From Chrysomallon squamiferum (Eukaryota > Mollusca > Gastropoda > Neomphalida > Peltospiridae), in assembly GCA_012295275.1 (NCBI GenBank), contig CM022675.1:9940193-10004192 (forward strand): DNA of 64,000 bases, in the 5' to 3' direction. The notes beneath the pieces were generated by a model. It was not told the origin of the DNA and did not search any database. It saw nothing but the letters and a program-made list of their open reading frames with translations. The first letter of the stretch is position 1, and each line of letters starts with the position of its first letter. Below are positions 1-14,462 of this stretch, one piece after another. The translations under genes and the position numbers were made by a program.

Positions 1-427
1 ACAATTTTTCACTTTCTACTCTAGGTGTCTTTTGAAGCCTACCTCTTTCCATTTACCACAAAAAGAAGAAAAAAAAAAAAAAAAAAAAAAAAGGAAAAAG
101 AAATATCTTAACCCCAAACAAAATACAGCCAAATACAAATATATTTATGCTCAGTGCATGGATCATTGAAAATGAGGAGCAACTTCAAAGAATCTTGTCC
201 ATGGAAATGTTTGCTTTGTTTATAAATCTCTGTTTGCTGACATTTATACCCTTATTTATGTCCATAACCACTACTTAAGATGTATGAAGTATTCCAAGGG
301 TTGGGGTGTGTGTTATTTGTTGAATCTGAAGTACAGAAAGAAATAATATCCTTAATAAGAATTAGAGATATAGTACATGTTGCAGGGTGGAATCTATATT
401 GTATTAGATATACTCCCCATCCCCCTT

Positions 428-458
<31 letters not shown>

Positions 459-1192
459 TATATTGTCACCCATGAACCTTTCATAAGAGAGAAAATGATT
501 TTTTACTGAATGAAAAAAAAACAATCCACATTAATATATAACAATTTTTTTGGTTGTTAATAGTTTTTAAAGATTTTTAAGGATTGTTTTGAGATGAATA
601 CTTGTTTAAAATTAATAGTCCTAAACTACATACATACATACATACAAACATACATACATACATATCCACACACACATATCCACACACACACACATACATT
701 CATAATACATACATATATAGGCCTATATACTATATACGCAAATCAATCCATCTGTCCATCCACAGATTATTCATCTAAATATCACTCACTGTCCATCCAT
801 CCATTTATCCATTCTTCTTTCTTATTCTCCATCTTCATTTTCTCTGTTTCTGTTCTCATACATTTTCAATTTCTTCTCACAAAAAAAAAAAAAAAAAAAA
901 AAAAAATTTACTAATCGCAATAAGATGACATCTCATTACTCACTCTTGTAAATGTCCTTGAAATCTTCATCATTTTTCATCACCCAAATCACCTTTCACC
1001 CTGTTCAGAGATCAAGATGTAATGTCGCATTTTGCTGTTGTCACATCCAAGGCAATTGAAAAGCACTCTGACAGGCAAAGGGTTAACAGTGTTTTCGTAG
1101 ATTTATTATTTTTTAATCACTTTTGGCTTTCTTTTCAGTGAAATGGTTTTTCATTTTGTATTTCTGGATGTTTGTGTATGTTAGAGTGTGTA

Positions 1193-1244
1193 TTAGAGAG
1201 AGAGAGACTGACAGAGAGAGAAAGAGAGAGAGACAGACAGAGAG

Positions 1245-1317
<73 letters not shown>
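1193..1317. repeat. (GA)n microsatellite
   Basis: An interrupted, then pure, GA run. Confidence 0.95.
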
Positions 1318-1322
<5 letters not shown>

Positions 1323-2136
1323 CATAGGAATAAAAGACAAAGAGATGGTGAGAGACAAAAAGATAGAAAGAAGGATACACAATGAAAAGAGAGAAAAGGA
1401 GTGAGGTATATCTTAGATTCTTTTCATGCACATCACTTGATGACAGACAAACACAGAAACAGACAGACAGACAAATGGACTTATTTTGACATCTCTTGTA
1501 AAGATTAAAAGTTACTCCATGATGAAAACAAATTTGATAACATTTTTCAGTCTTGTAATTTGCTCTCTGGGTTGGATTGGGATAAAACTGCTTTTAAAGA
1601 TTTTACAGCCAATGAGAATGAAAAACCGTAAATCCCAAATCAAACAGTTCATCTTTGGAATTTGTATTTTTAAATCTTGGTTGCTATGGTAAATATGCAT
1701 GGGAAAGCTTCACCGAGCTTGTCATTTTTTTTTTTTTTTTTAACAAGAAAACAAAAAAGGAAACTTATCTATGGTTAGACACACCAAAAACATATCACAG
1801 GTTGACTATTAGCAGATTAGAAACAAAACAGATTTCTTCCAGTTTATCTAAATTAGAAATTTAAACTGAATTACTTACAGTAGTTATCACAATTAGGCTG
1901 ATAGCTTTAGGTTTTGGAGTGTTTGATGTATGCAAACATTAATTAAACTTGATGTATGTACACATGTGTTAAAACATTTATGCCACAGGGGTGATAACTC
2001 CCTGGATATGCACTTATGTCATGTAAGGTGTTGTCAGATAGGACAGATATTAAACTGATAATTTTGTTTCCCATTCTAGATTTTCACTTTTTTTTAAATT
2101 TAGGTTTGGTTTTGGGGGTTTTTTTTTTTTTTGTTG

Positions 2137-2170
<34 letters not shown>

Positions 2171-3237
2171 GTTTCTCCTATTTCTGTGAATATTTTCCTC
2201 TTTTGTTCTTTCAGTTATTCTGTTTGTCTGTCTTTTTTGATTCTCTGTTTTTCTATTCAGCTAGTTCATGATCCATCAGTCCATTTATCTTTTTATCTAA
2301 ATATTGATTTGACTATCTATCTGTCTGTCTGAATGTCTTTATTTGTTTGTCTGTCTGTCTCTCTATATATTTATCTGTTTTTCTATCAGTCTTTATATAT
2401 CACTGTTTATCTAATCCATTTTCTCTTTTTCTTTGCAATCCTTTTCTTACACTCTGTCCTAATATCTTTTTGATCTATCTGTATCTTATATTGATCTCAT
2501 CCTTCTTTATTCAGTTACTAATACTATACAATACTTTTCCTTTCTCTCTTTCTTTAACAGTTCTGCAGTCCCAGTTTAAGGTAATTCTACACAAATACCA
2601 GAATGTTAACTTTGTATAGATATCTGTGATAACTGACTTCACTGCTAATCCAAGCAGAATAACATATCAAGAACACACACACAGACATACAGACACAGAG
2701 ACACACATTGTCCTCAAAAACACTCTGAAACATGAACCAAATCTTGTCCAGCCTCTTTCCATCAGACTCCATTGATTTTTATCTTTTTCGTATTTTCCAC
2801 CCCTTTGATATGGGGCACCTAGTACTCAGATATTGTGATCGGGGCAAAATAACAAACGATGGCTTGAACAAAAATAAAAATATGTCTTTTATATAACAAC
2901 AATGGATGAAGTTAGTTAAGCTGTTATGATTTGTTCAGTTTTTTTCTGTCGACAACTGACAAGGGATAAAAAGATTTACAGCACAAGAAATCCTCTTTGA
3001 AATTAATTTAAAGCTAAACTCTTTCAAAAAAAACGTCATTGAACATTAACGGTCTGTTAAACAGCAGTTGACACTTCAGACCGTGGTTGCTTTGTGCTCG
3101 ACACAAAGGAAAGGTAACTCTGTCACTTGTTCTGTGTATTTCATTATCATCGGAGGTGTTATTTCGTAGGACTCAGCCTCGGGGCAAAAACTTTGCATGC
3201 TTGCCTAATGAGTGTGGTCCATCCAGGACAAATCTTC

Positions 3238-3395
3238 ATATTTTCCAGTTCTAACCTATGGTATTATACGTTATCATCATTTTCAGTTCTGACTACTGGT
3301 ATTATATATCCTCATAATTTCCAATTCTAGCCAGTATAAATCCTCATGATTTGCAATTCTAATCAGTATAAATTCTCATCATTTCCAGTTCATAA
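3238..3395. repeat. Degenerate tandem repeat, about 50 bp x 3-4
   Basis: Repeated phrases such as TTTCCAGTTCTAACC, CAGTATAAAT and TCCTCATAATTTCC recur at about 50-bp intervals. It is degenerate and lies in non-coding DNA. Confidence 0.65.
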
Positions 3396-3434
3396 AGGTC
3401 ATTGTTTGTATTGTCATGTCTATCAGTGTATAGC

Positions 3435-3482
<48 letters not shown>

Positions 3483-4346
3483 TGATGATGATGATGATAA
3501 TGAAAATAATAATAAAATAATAATCAATAACAACAATAATAAAAATGATGATGACAATAATGTATCAGTATAAATAAATAAATAAATGTAGATTTTTCAT
3601 GCTTCATATAAAATTTTAGTTTATTTCTTCAAAAATTCAGTATTATTTTTTCTGTCACCTTTTCACAAATGTTTTCTTCCTTTAATACATTCCATTCTCT
3701 TTTTTTATCTGATTTTCTTATTCTAATTTTCACCTCCATTTTTTTTTCAAAATACACCTTTTTTTTTGTCTTCTCTAAAATGCATCATTATTTTTTTTAA
3801 TCATCTCTTTCTATTCATTTTATACCCAGTGTTTTTTTTTTTTTTGTAAACTTATTTTCATTTTCAAAATAATGTTCTTAAATTTAGATTTTCCTTTTCT
3901 TTTTTTTTTTTTAATGCATTCTTCTGCATTTCTTTCATTTTATTTTTCCTTCTCCATTTTATTTTATTCTCTCAAACAATTCAAAATAGGATGAGTTCAA
4001 ATAAAGAACATTCTGTCTCCCTGTTACTGGTTGTTTAGATAGCATTATTATCTCCATGGTGCCAGAAATATGTAATCTGGTAGACATAAAACATCTTGTA
4101 CATTTGTTTCCCCCTCATGGGGTCGAAGGAAAAAAAGAGACATAAATATTCACGAGACAGCCGCATGTCCTGTTTTATTTGTTTGGTCACAGAGGTAGGA
4201 TGTTAACAAGGGTTTTCGTATTTGATGGGTTGAATATTAAATTTATTTCATGTGTAGAAGTCCATTTTCTTTTTCTTTTCTTTCATTTTATCTCTTTCTC
4301 TGTGTGATCTTTCTCTCTCACGTTCTTTTTCTATGTATCTTTTTCC

Positions 4347-4519
<173 letters not shown>

Positions 4520-6765
4520 ACACAAACCAGGTAACTGATTCTTTCTCTAATTATATTTTCTTTTTTTTTCTTTTCCTCAGGCAACATCTTTATCTCTTTT
4601 ATCAGTCTTCATCTCGAAGTGTCTGTTTATCTATATGTATGTTTGTTCATCTGTATGTTTGTCTGTTTATCTTTATGTGTGTTTGTTTATCTGTATGTTT
4701 GAATGTTTTTGTTTTGTTTCCCTTTCATTCTGACCCTCGGGCTATTTACATTTATTTGTTATCTGTTTTCTTGTTGAGATACTTAATTTTGTTGTCTGTC
4801 TGTCTATCTGTCTGTCTGGGTGCATTCTGTTTATATTTGAGTCATTCCATTTATTTCTGCATGTCTGTCCACATGATAGTTTATCATTTGTCTGTCTTTG
4901 TTTCTGTCTTTATGTATGTACGTCCATCAGAAAGTCAGACTGTTTTGTCTATTTGTCAGTCTGGATAGTTTGTCAGTTCATCTAATTGTCAATTTGTCCG
5001 TCTGTGCATCCAACCATCCTAATGTCTGCCCAACAAAACCATTCATATCTGAATAATTGTTTCCTTTTATTTCATTGCCAATAAAAAGTGACACTGGAAG
5101 CTAACAAATAATATATTACATTTATAATTAATTTTCATTCCTGGAAAAAAAAAATGAAGAACTGAAAGGAATAAAAGAACATTGACTAGATACTTAATAC
5201 TGTTTTTATTTCCTAATTAATCAAAAGTGGACAGACATTCAGACAGTTTGCTTTGGTTCCAACAACAAAATAAGAATCATTTGTAACACACATTTGACAG
5301 TAAATGTTGACAGCATTGCAAAAACAATATAAAGATCTGGAAAGTACTATACGAAGCATGAAATCGAATTACTGAATCAGATGTCTTCCTCAAAAACGTG
5401 CCTGAGGTTTCGATAGTAGTATCTCACGCATGAAATTGAATTGTGGGATAGTTCTTGATCAGAAGGAAGAAAAGACATAACTAAAGGGGAAAATTATATT
5501 AAAATGTTTAGGTTTGTGCTTGATTAAATCTAGTGGGGGTGTGTGTAAAATGGGAGGAGTGTGAAAAAAGCAGATGTGTGTAAGAAAAAATGGGGAGGGG
5601 TGAGAGATATTAATTTTTCAGACGAGTCATGTGACATGCTAGAACAAGTTTGATAGATAAGGGGAATATGAATGAAACATGTTTATATGTACAGTTAATG
5701 ATAATAACAGTGTTAACAAGGACAGTGACGATTGTAGTGTAAGTAGTAGTAATAATGGTGGTGGCAGTAGTACTGGTAGTAGTTGTAGTTACAATAGATG
5801 CAGTAGTAGTGGTATCATTCTAGAAGTACAGTCTATAGTAGTAGTTTCTAGAAGCAAAATTTATAGTATGTTAGTATAGTAAATAGTAATAATAACTAGT
5901 GAAAGAAATAGTACTAGTAAAAGGCAACTATTAGTAGTGACAGTAGTTATTAATTTTGATACTTCTGCTAATACTATCATTAATATTAATATTATAATAT
6001 AATAATTGTACTAGCAAAGGAAAAAATAAACATAAAAAGAAACAAATAAATAAATAAATAAATAATAAAAAAATAAAAAATAAATACAATAAAAAAAAAG
6101 AAAAAGAGAGGAAAAAGAAAATGAAAATCTATCAAATAATCATAAAATTAAAATAACACAGGTTGGAACGTGAAAAAAAAAAAAAACATCATCAAAACCA
6201 CTGATATCCTTAACCTCATGACCTCTCATGAATGACTCTTTCACAAAACAGATTTTTTACACCCCACTGACACAATTGTCCAGTAAACCAAGTCTGACTC
6301 GACTCCGCCATTTACGAGTTACTTATTAAAACATTTTCCACGGTTTTACAAAAGGAGGACTGCCGCTATTAAAACATTTTTACCACCGTTTTTCAATGAG
6401 AGGACTGCCACTACGAGTGTTAAATGGGCTGTAATATGAATGGCATGAAGAAAAATTAGTATTTATACAATTTCCCCGACCCAACGGACCTGAAGAAACA
6501 GCTTTTGACTGTGAGCATCATCTTCTTGTTTATAATTACCATGCTTGAATGATTTTGTTTTAAAATATTTTTTTTCTGTGGGCTCTCTTGCCTGTGCTTC
6601 AGTGCCCCCCTGTAAGGCTTGCTGAAGGATGTCGTGCTGGTTTCCACACAGCTGATGTTGCTTTATGAGAAGAATCTACTGTTGATTTGAAATGGTGATT
6701 TTGAGGTGAAATGTACTTCTAAAAGTCCAAGGGGCAGAGATGGTTCGAGACTTAACATGATAGAT

Positions 6766-6862
6766 GTATACTTTTTAAAATAATAATTATATATATATAT
6801 ATATATATATATAGATATGTATATATCTATATATATATAATTATTATTTTAGAAAGTATATA
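6766..6862. repeat. Imperfect palindrome around (TA)n
   Basis: The left arm ATACTTTTTAAAATAATAAT is matched by a right arm whose complement reads ATACTTTCTAAAATAATAAT, with a TA-rich centre. Confidence 0.8.
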
Positions 6863-7014
6863 TATATATATATATTATAAATAATAAATAAATAATTAAA
6901 GAAAGAGTTTGAAATAAAACAATTAAGATATATATTGTACAAATGAATGAATAAATGTTAAGATTGCACACATAGATATACACAGATATACACAGATACA
7001 CCCAGACACACATA

Positions 7015-7057
<43 letters not shown>

Positions 7058-9046
7058 GCGCGCGCGTGCTAAATACACACACTACAAACACACACACACA
7101 GAGAGATAAACAAAATATATCTTTAGTGAAAATTAGAAACAAAAGTTATAATCAAAAAACGTGTGTGTGTGTGTGTCTGTGCGCATGTATGTATTAACAT
7201 ATGGATTTCTGAAATCTTTACTTCAGATAAAACCTACAAATAAAGATACATTAAAGAAATTGGTCTTCCTATAGTATTACATAAATATCAACAACAAATA
7301 TCTTTTTATTATTCACTAAGGTTTTCCATTGTGAAGGTTTCAGATTTTTCTCAATAGCCTGTCAGTTTTAGATGTCATCTTTTTCAAACACCAACAAACA
7401 AAATTTTCAACATACAGACCGTGCAATTTTCGTACCTAGACCCTCCCATACACATCTTATGAACAGGGGTCAATTAGGGTCAAGTTTTGGGTTGTGGTTT
7501 TGGGGATAGGATAACTGAGAGGTGTGAGGTGAAGAATACATATCCTATGTCACTTTTTGTAAGGTTATCAGAAAGCAAAATGTCCTAGGTTATTTTTGTT
7601 GACTTTTTTTTCTTCTTTTTTTTTGTACTGGTGTATAAAAAATATAACATGATATGCCTGATAAAATATAATATTGAAAAAAAAATATGTGACTTAACGT
7701 TAGAAATGTATGCATAGATATATATATACACAAAATGTGTGTGTGGATGTGTGTGCATGTGCGTGTGATATATTTAAAAACAGACTTATATATATATAAG
7801 TTTTCACGTACACACACACACACACACACACACACATTCATACATACACCTGCATATAGATGCATATATGCACAAGCATATACAATTACACAACCACACA
7901 CAAACACACACACTTGTGGAAATTCTAATCTATTAACAGTTAGAACATATACACATATACAGGCACACATCGACACATTACGACATACATACATGTTCTC
8001 TAACACATGCCACCACATTAAAGCTAATTGAGAATTGACATTTAACACTTTAATTTGAAAGCTCTGAACTGAAAAGTGGGCTATAGTAGCCCTCTGCTAA
8101 ATGCAGGAAAAACTTAAAACATTTCAAGTGTTATTTAATTCTCTGGAGCAGAAGTATAAATTTCTTAATGGTTTTACAAGGAAAGGGATAGAATATATTT
8201 GATATCACATCTCATGTTATGACATAATGAGGTAGTCACCTTTTGAATGGTTTTAGTGACAAGAATTTTTATATAACAGAAAGATACAAGAACAGTACCA
8301 GTCAGACTGGGAGATAAATAATTTAATGCGTTGGCATGAATTGATCCCATGTCCTTTCAGTATTCTCCCAATTAGTAATAACAGTCAGTTTAAAATTACT
8401 TTAACAATAACCTGTTAGAATGGGATTTTTTTTTTCAAAAGCTGTGTAATGCTAGACATGTTTTATATATCTGGTTGTGAAAAATCCTAGATCTTATTTA
8501 GAAAAAAATTAAATAAATAAAAAAAAAATTATATTCTCTGTTACAGTTTTCCTTGATCTCATGAATAGGGTGAAAATGCTATTCTCAGTAATGTTTATAA
8601 AAACAGTCACAATGAAGTTGATATTTGAAGGTTACAAAGCTTGCAGCTGAAATATGAAATACAGAAAAAATAAGCACTAAATTCAGACCTGTGTGTTACA
8701 TTTCCAAGAGTATAAAATCTTTTAAAATTATTACCATTTGGTTTAATTTAAAAAAAAAAAATGAAATATGTGACATGCCATGTGAAAATGAGCATTAAGT
8801 CATTTTTGAGAACTATTTAATATATACTTCAGTGATTATGCTATGAAAATATTTAATAATTAATTATTTTTGTTTGTGTTGAAGTTTGTTGCTATGCTGC
8901 TAACAAATAATCTAAGCAACAGTTTTAATACTTACAAGAAAGTGTGTTGTATTAGAAATGAACCTTTACTAAAAACAAAGTACATGGTATGTATGAAGCA
9001 AGTGATTATCTGTTTTATGATAATGTCATTTGTTTTACACTGAGGA

Positions 9047-9082
<36 letters not shown>

Positions 9083-9299
9083 TTATTAAAATTCAAATTT
9101 TTATGTGCTTTTTTGTGGGTTTAGTTACACACTGAATGAATACTGAACAAACCATTAAGGAAATTTACACCAAATGTTTTTAATTTTTGTTTTACTCTAT
9201 TTCCCTTTTGATGGGATGGTCATACACTCAAAAGAAAATTTAAGTATTCTTTAAAAAACTGCTGAACAAAGTTTGAGGTAATTTATACCAAATGTTTTC

Positions 9300-9421
9300 A
9301 AAATTAACCCTTTCATTGCTAGTGTATTTTCATAGGTTATTAAAATGTTGTTAATCCATAATAATAATTATAGTTTTGGTACAGGTAAATTGTTTTCCAG
9401 AATATTAATTTTTATAATTTA

Positions 9422-9452
<31 letters not shown>

Positions 9453-10620
9453 TATTGCTATAACTACTACTACTAATTATAGTCATAATTATCATAAATA
9501 ACTAAATATATAAATAAATAAATAAATAAAATAAATAAATAAAATACTGAGGGACATAATAAAACACACTTCCCTTTAACCCTTTTAGTGTCAGTAAAAG
9601 TATCTTGAAGCATATCTATACAACAAGTAAGGCTACCAATCACTTTCACAATATTATTTTTATTAATATTACTTTGTTAAAAAAGAAATGAAAATATTTA
9701 TGGTTATACACCTTAAACACTTTCAATGCAGTGTATTTTCATAGCATGGCTATAAGTTTATTGAAAAATATGGTTCTAGATATCACATCATGACAATTAT
9801 AATTTTTCAAGAAAATGAAACAAAAATATTGAAGGCAATACCCATTTAACCCTTTCATTGTCCTGCCTTTTCCCTTTAACTCTTTGAGTGCTGTTTTATT
9901 TTCAAAACATATTTATATCAACTATATTGAAAAAAAAGTAATAGGGCTGTCAGTTTACTATAATTATAATTTTATTAATATTATTTCTGAGAGAGAAAAA
10001 AAATATTGTTAGCCCCTGTTGACCCCATTAATGCCACACCTTTTTCTTTTAATGCTTTTAGAGCTGTTGTATTTTCAAAAATATATTTATTAGTGTATCA
10101 GGTTGTTATTTCATGATAATTAATTTTTTTATTAATATTATTTCTGACAAAAAAACAAAACAAATGAAATACCCTTTTAACCTTTTCACTGTCATCACAC
10201 CTTTTTGTTTTCAACCCTTTCCCAGCTGTTGTTTATTCAAAATACACAAATCAAGTTTTTCAAAAACATGAATAGGGCTTTCAGTTCATTATAATTATAA
10301 TTTTTATTAATTTTATTTTTGAAGAAAAAAAATGAAAGAAAAATATTGATGGCTACACTCTCTTAACCCTTTCATTGTCACAATTTTTGTTCCTTTTCCT
10401 TTTATGAGTATTTTCAAAATACATATATCAAGTGTATTGCAAAAAACATGAAGAGGGCTATCTGTTCTTTTGAATTTTTATTGCTATTATAACGGAGGGG
10501 GAAACAAAACAAACCAAAATATTGATGGCCACACCCCTTTAACCCTTTCCATGTCATCATGTTTGTAAAACATGACAACTGTATTTTTTCTAAACTTTTC
10601 TTTACAAGAGAACATGTACT
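9300..10620. repeat. Degenerate tandem array, about 180-200 bp unit
   Basis: Six or so copies of a unit containing TTAACCCTTTCATTGTC, a TTTTCAAAA(C/T)ATAT segment, ATAGGGCT(G/T)TCAGTT, TATAATTATAATTTTTATTA and AATATTGATGGC follow one another. Copies have diverged by substitution and small indels. Confidence 0.85.
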
Positions 10621-11879
10621 TGGATACAAAATGAAAATATTTATGTCTACATTTTTATTCTCTTGGCAGCCATTATTAGACTGAAACCTTCATCTTTTAG
10701 CCCTGATGATAACCAGTCTATTCATTTGTAATAAAAGAAAAGAGAAAAAAAGTAAAAAAAGTGAGGCTAGTATGTTCTACAGGCTACAGAGAAAATATTT
10801 GTAATGTAACTCTAAACCTTTTTCTGATTTCAAATTAATAGGACTTTTAAACCAGATGGTATAATAATAAAGAAAAATTATTATTTTATGTAGGCAGATT
10901 TTTTGTTTTTGTTTTTGTGATTGTTATTATTATTTATACTTGAGTTTGTTTTCAGTTTAAAAAAAATAAATTGTAATTTGTTATTTTTGAGGGGTATTTT
11001 ATTAATGATAAAGTCTCACTGTTTTATATTACTGTATGTCTGTATGTTTTTTTTCAGTATGTATGTATGTATGTATGTGTGTGTGTATATATGTATATAT
11101 GTACGTATTCATTTCTGAAATATCAGTTTCTAAATTAAGAAAAAAATCCAGAATAATAACTAGGCATGCATCATACTAAAAAGAAAGAAAGTATTAATGA
11201 AAAATAAAAATCAGGCTAGCCTGACTTTAAACATCTGGCAGCCACAAAAACCACAGCGATCAAAAAACCGGACATGTTTTATGATACCAGAAAGGAGCAC
11301 CGCCCATTAAGAGGAGATTTACAAAGGCAGAAAACACATGGAGGCTGACGTCTGCTTTGTTTTATCAACTCAGATGTTGACCATTTGTAGTAGACATCTG
11401 GCGAATGTCTTGTGTACACAAAATGTGTAAGAGGAAACATGTAACAGCTATTGTTTTAATTTTGTTTAGATTTTTCAAACTTTCTTATTTGAAAGTGATA
11501 GGTTGATTGAGAATGAAATACTGTCTTAGGCAAATAAAGATTTTCATACCAGTCCTTGCAAGTAAGAATGTGAGTGTGTTATGATTCTGTGGTAAGGAAA
11601 GGTAATTCAGTAAAGGGAAATAATGTGATGTGATAAAGTTGCAATGATTTAACCTTTAACAGAATGTTATATTATCATCTTCCTCTCTCGTCCTCTCTAA
11701 TTCCCTTTCTTTCTCTCTCACACTTGCTTTCGCTCTGCCTCTCTATCTACCTATCTGTCTGCCTGTCTCTCACTCTTTCCCTATCTCTACTTCCCTGTCA
11801 CACATTTTCTGCCTAACTTTCTTTCTGTCTAAACCTCTTTGTTTTTCTTTCTCTTTTTCTATCAGATACAATTTGGTTC

Positions 11880-12072
11880 CCAACAATTCCCCATGAATTT
11901 TCCCAACAATTCCCCATGTATTTTACCTTCAGCCTATCCAACCACCCAACCACCTTCAGCCTATCCAACCACCCCTAAATATCATTCCTGTATTTTACCT
12001 TCAGCCTATCCAACCACCCCTAAATATCATTCCTGTATTTTACCTTCAGCCTACTACCCAACCACACCCTAA
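11880..12072 (+). repeat. 45-bp tandem repeat that keeps an open frame
   Basis: A 45-bp unit (CTTCAGCCTATCCAACCACC within it) occurs about three times, preceded by two copies of a 23-bp unit containing CAACAATTCCCCATG. The plus-strand frame through the array is open and reads PSAYPTTPKYHSCIL repeatedly, ending at TAA 12070. A pyrimidine tract and CAG lie just before it at 11850-11865. Confidence 0.75.
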
Positions 12073-12583
12073 GCACTGCCCCAATGACTTACCTTCCCCC
12101 TATCCAACCCTCCCTGAACACCTCCTCTGTTTTATCTCACAACAACCATTAGTAACTCTAAACGTAATGTATCACAACAGTGGATCACACTTAGACAGAA
12201 CGTGGACATCGGACACTACGCCAACGTCAAGTCAGATTATCATCATCTATACAGTATTTGGCATGATGGTGTGATAACCCATAAAATGCTGTCGTTACAT
12301 TATGTTTTTGGAGTTTTTCAGGATTAAACCAGATTTGAAAAAAAAAAAAAATATTTTCAATAAGGTCAGTGGATTGGTATCAGTGGTTTAAGTTTCATTT
12401 GAAGAATTTGTTATTTTCATGTCAAGTGTTTTGGCTTGAATTCAGAAAATTATGTGTTTTTAGTTTTGGTTCCAAAATCTTCAAAATCTTTTGAGCTTTG
12501 AATCATCTATTTTGTGTTCATATTTACTACATTTATTGAGTTTATGTTTTGAGTTCAAAATCCAAGATTTCTTTCTGTCACAC

Positions 12584-12689
<106 letters not shown>

Positions 12690-13769
12690 TTTCTAAGATA
12701 CAAGTCTCCATTTTAATGCTGTACGTGTCAAAAATATTGAACATTGTTACATATCTCACAAATAATTCATATCATACATTTCTGTGTCAGTTTCTTTAAA
12801 CATGTGCCAATAATGATTAATCTGTACATTTTAACCCATACTGTGTTAAGTACAGTTCCCTCTATCATTCCACAGAACTATAAGCATAATAACATACCCT
12901 GACATGTGTCATGTATAATAAATATTTTACTAGATTTATTGTGTAGAAAATATTATTAGTTAGAACACAGGGGAATATTTTGGATTTTTTAAACTTTTTT
13001 TTTTCTTTTTTTTTCTTGTGGGGACTTATTCTGCTTTTGTTCTTTTCTGGAGCAGATTAGTTTTCAAAAAAAAACTACAAAAAAAAAAAACATATATATA
13101 TACAAAAACACCCCAAAAAAGAACAGATTTTTTGTTGTGTTCTTTTCCTGGGGCTGTTAGAGTTACTAAATATAGACTTTAGCTTGTTTGAGAAATTGTT
13201 TATATTATTTCCTATTCTAGATAGTGCTCTTTAATTATCATCATCATCATAACCATTATCATTGTTAGTATTAGTATCAATATCATTATCATTACTACTA
13301 CTACTACTACTACTATTATTATTATTATTCATATAATTATTATTATTAATGGTACTATTATCATTATCATCATTATCACCATCATACCTCATTGCTATGT
13401 TGTAACCATTGCTCTACAGCCCACCTCAGTGACATATTACATTAATCCATAAACTAATCCAATACATAAAATAATCTTAGAGATTAAAAACTTAAATTAA
13501 AAAAAAAAAATGTGGTTAATCCACTCATGGCTAATTAAATCCCCAAATCCCCAAATGTATAGAAGTCAGTTTGAATTAGCATGGAGAACCTCACAAACTC
13601 ACTCTAAGTGGAATAAGTCAGAGGTTCTGGCAGGGATGGCAAAGAGAAACGGCTTAACACATGATTAATGGGTCACTGCGTTGTTCTTGGAACAGAGTTA
13701 ACCCTTTCACTGCTGTTGGTTCTGCGACTAATTCTTTCACCCCTGTGTTAATTAGATAGTTTTTGTTCT

Positions 13770-13791
13770 CTCTCACTCTCTGTCTCTGACA

Positions 13792-13844
<53 letters not shown>

Positions 13845-14010
13845 CTGTATTTCTCTCTGTCTCTCTGACATCTCTCTCTCTCTCTCTGACATCTGTCTCT
13901 CTCTCTCTCTCTCTGACATCTCTCTCTCTCTCTCTCTGTATTTCTCTCACTCTGATGTCTCTCTGACATCTCTCTCTCTCTCTCTCTCTCTTCTCTCTTT
14001 CTGTCAGTCT
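13770..14010. repeat. (CT)n compound array with GACAT interruptions
   Basis: CT runs are interrupted at intervals by TGACATC, forming a higher-order repeat. Confidence 0.92.
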
Positions 14011-14424
14011 CTATTTCTTTCTCTGTTGTTAAATTTCCTTCTTTCATTCTTTTTTCTTCACCCACTCAATTTGTTTTTCTCTCTTCTATTCATAGCCTTT
14101 CTTTCTGAATTTAAAATATACCTTGAAAATAACCATTCAGAATCACTGGTTCCTTGTTTCATTCAGAACATCTGAAACAAACTTCTAATTTGTTTTCCTA
14201 AATGTTAACGACTTCTGTTTTGTGGTTTGCCTACAAAATGAAATGTATGTGATCTGTCATGTTTCTTGTGCTACCCTCTGTCAAGGGGATTAACTCTAGT
14301 TCCTTTTTGTTTCTCATTTTTTACTGAGATGAAATATGTTGTCTTGTCAAGAAAGACACTGTAAGTGTGAACATGATTTGTGTGTTTCTAGGATGAAAAA
14401 GAAACTAAATTTACATTTATTATA

Positions 14425-14462
<38 letters not shown>

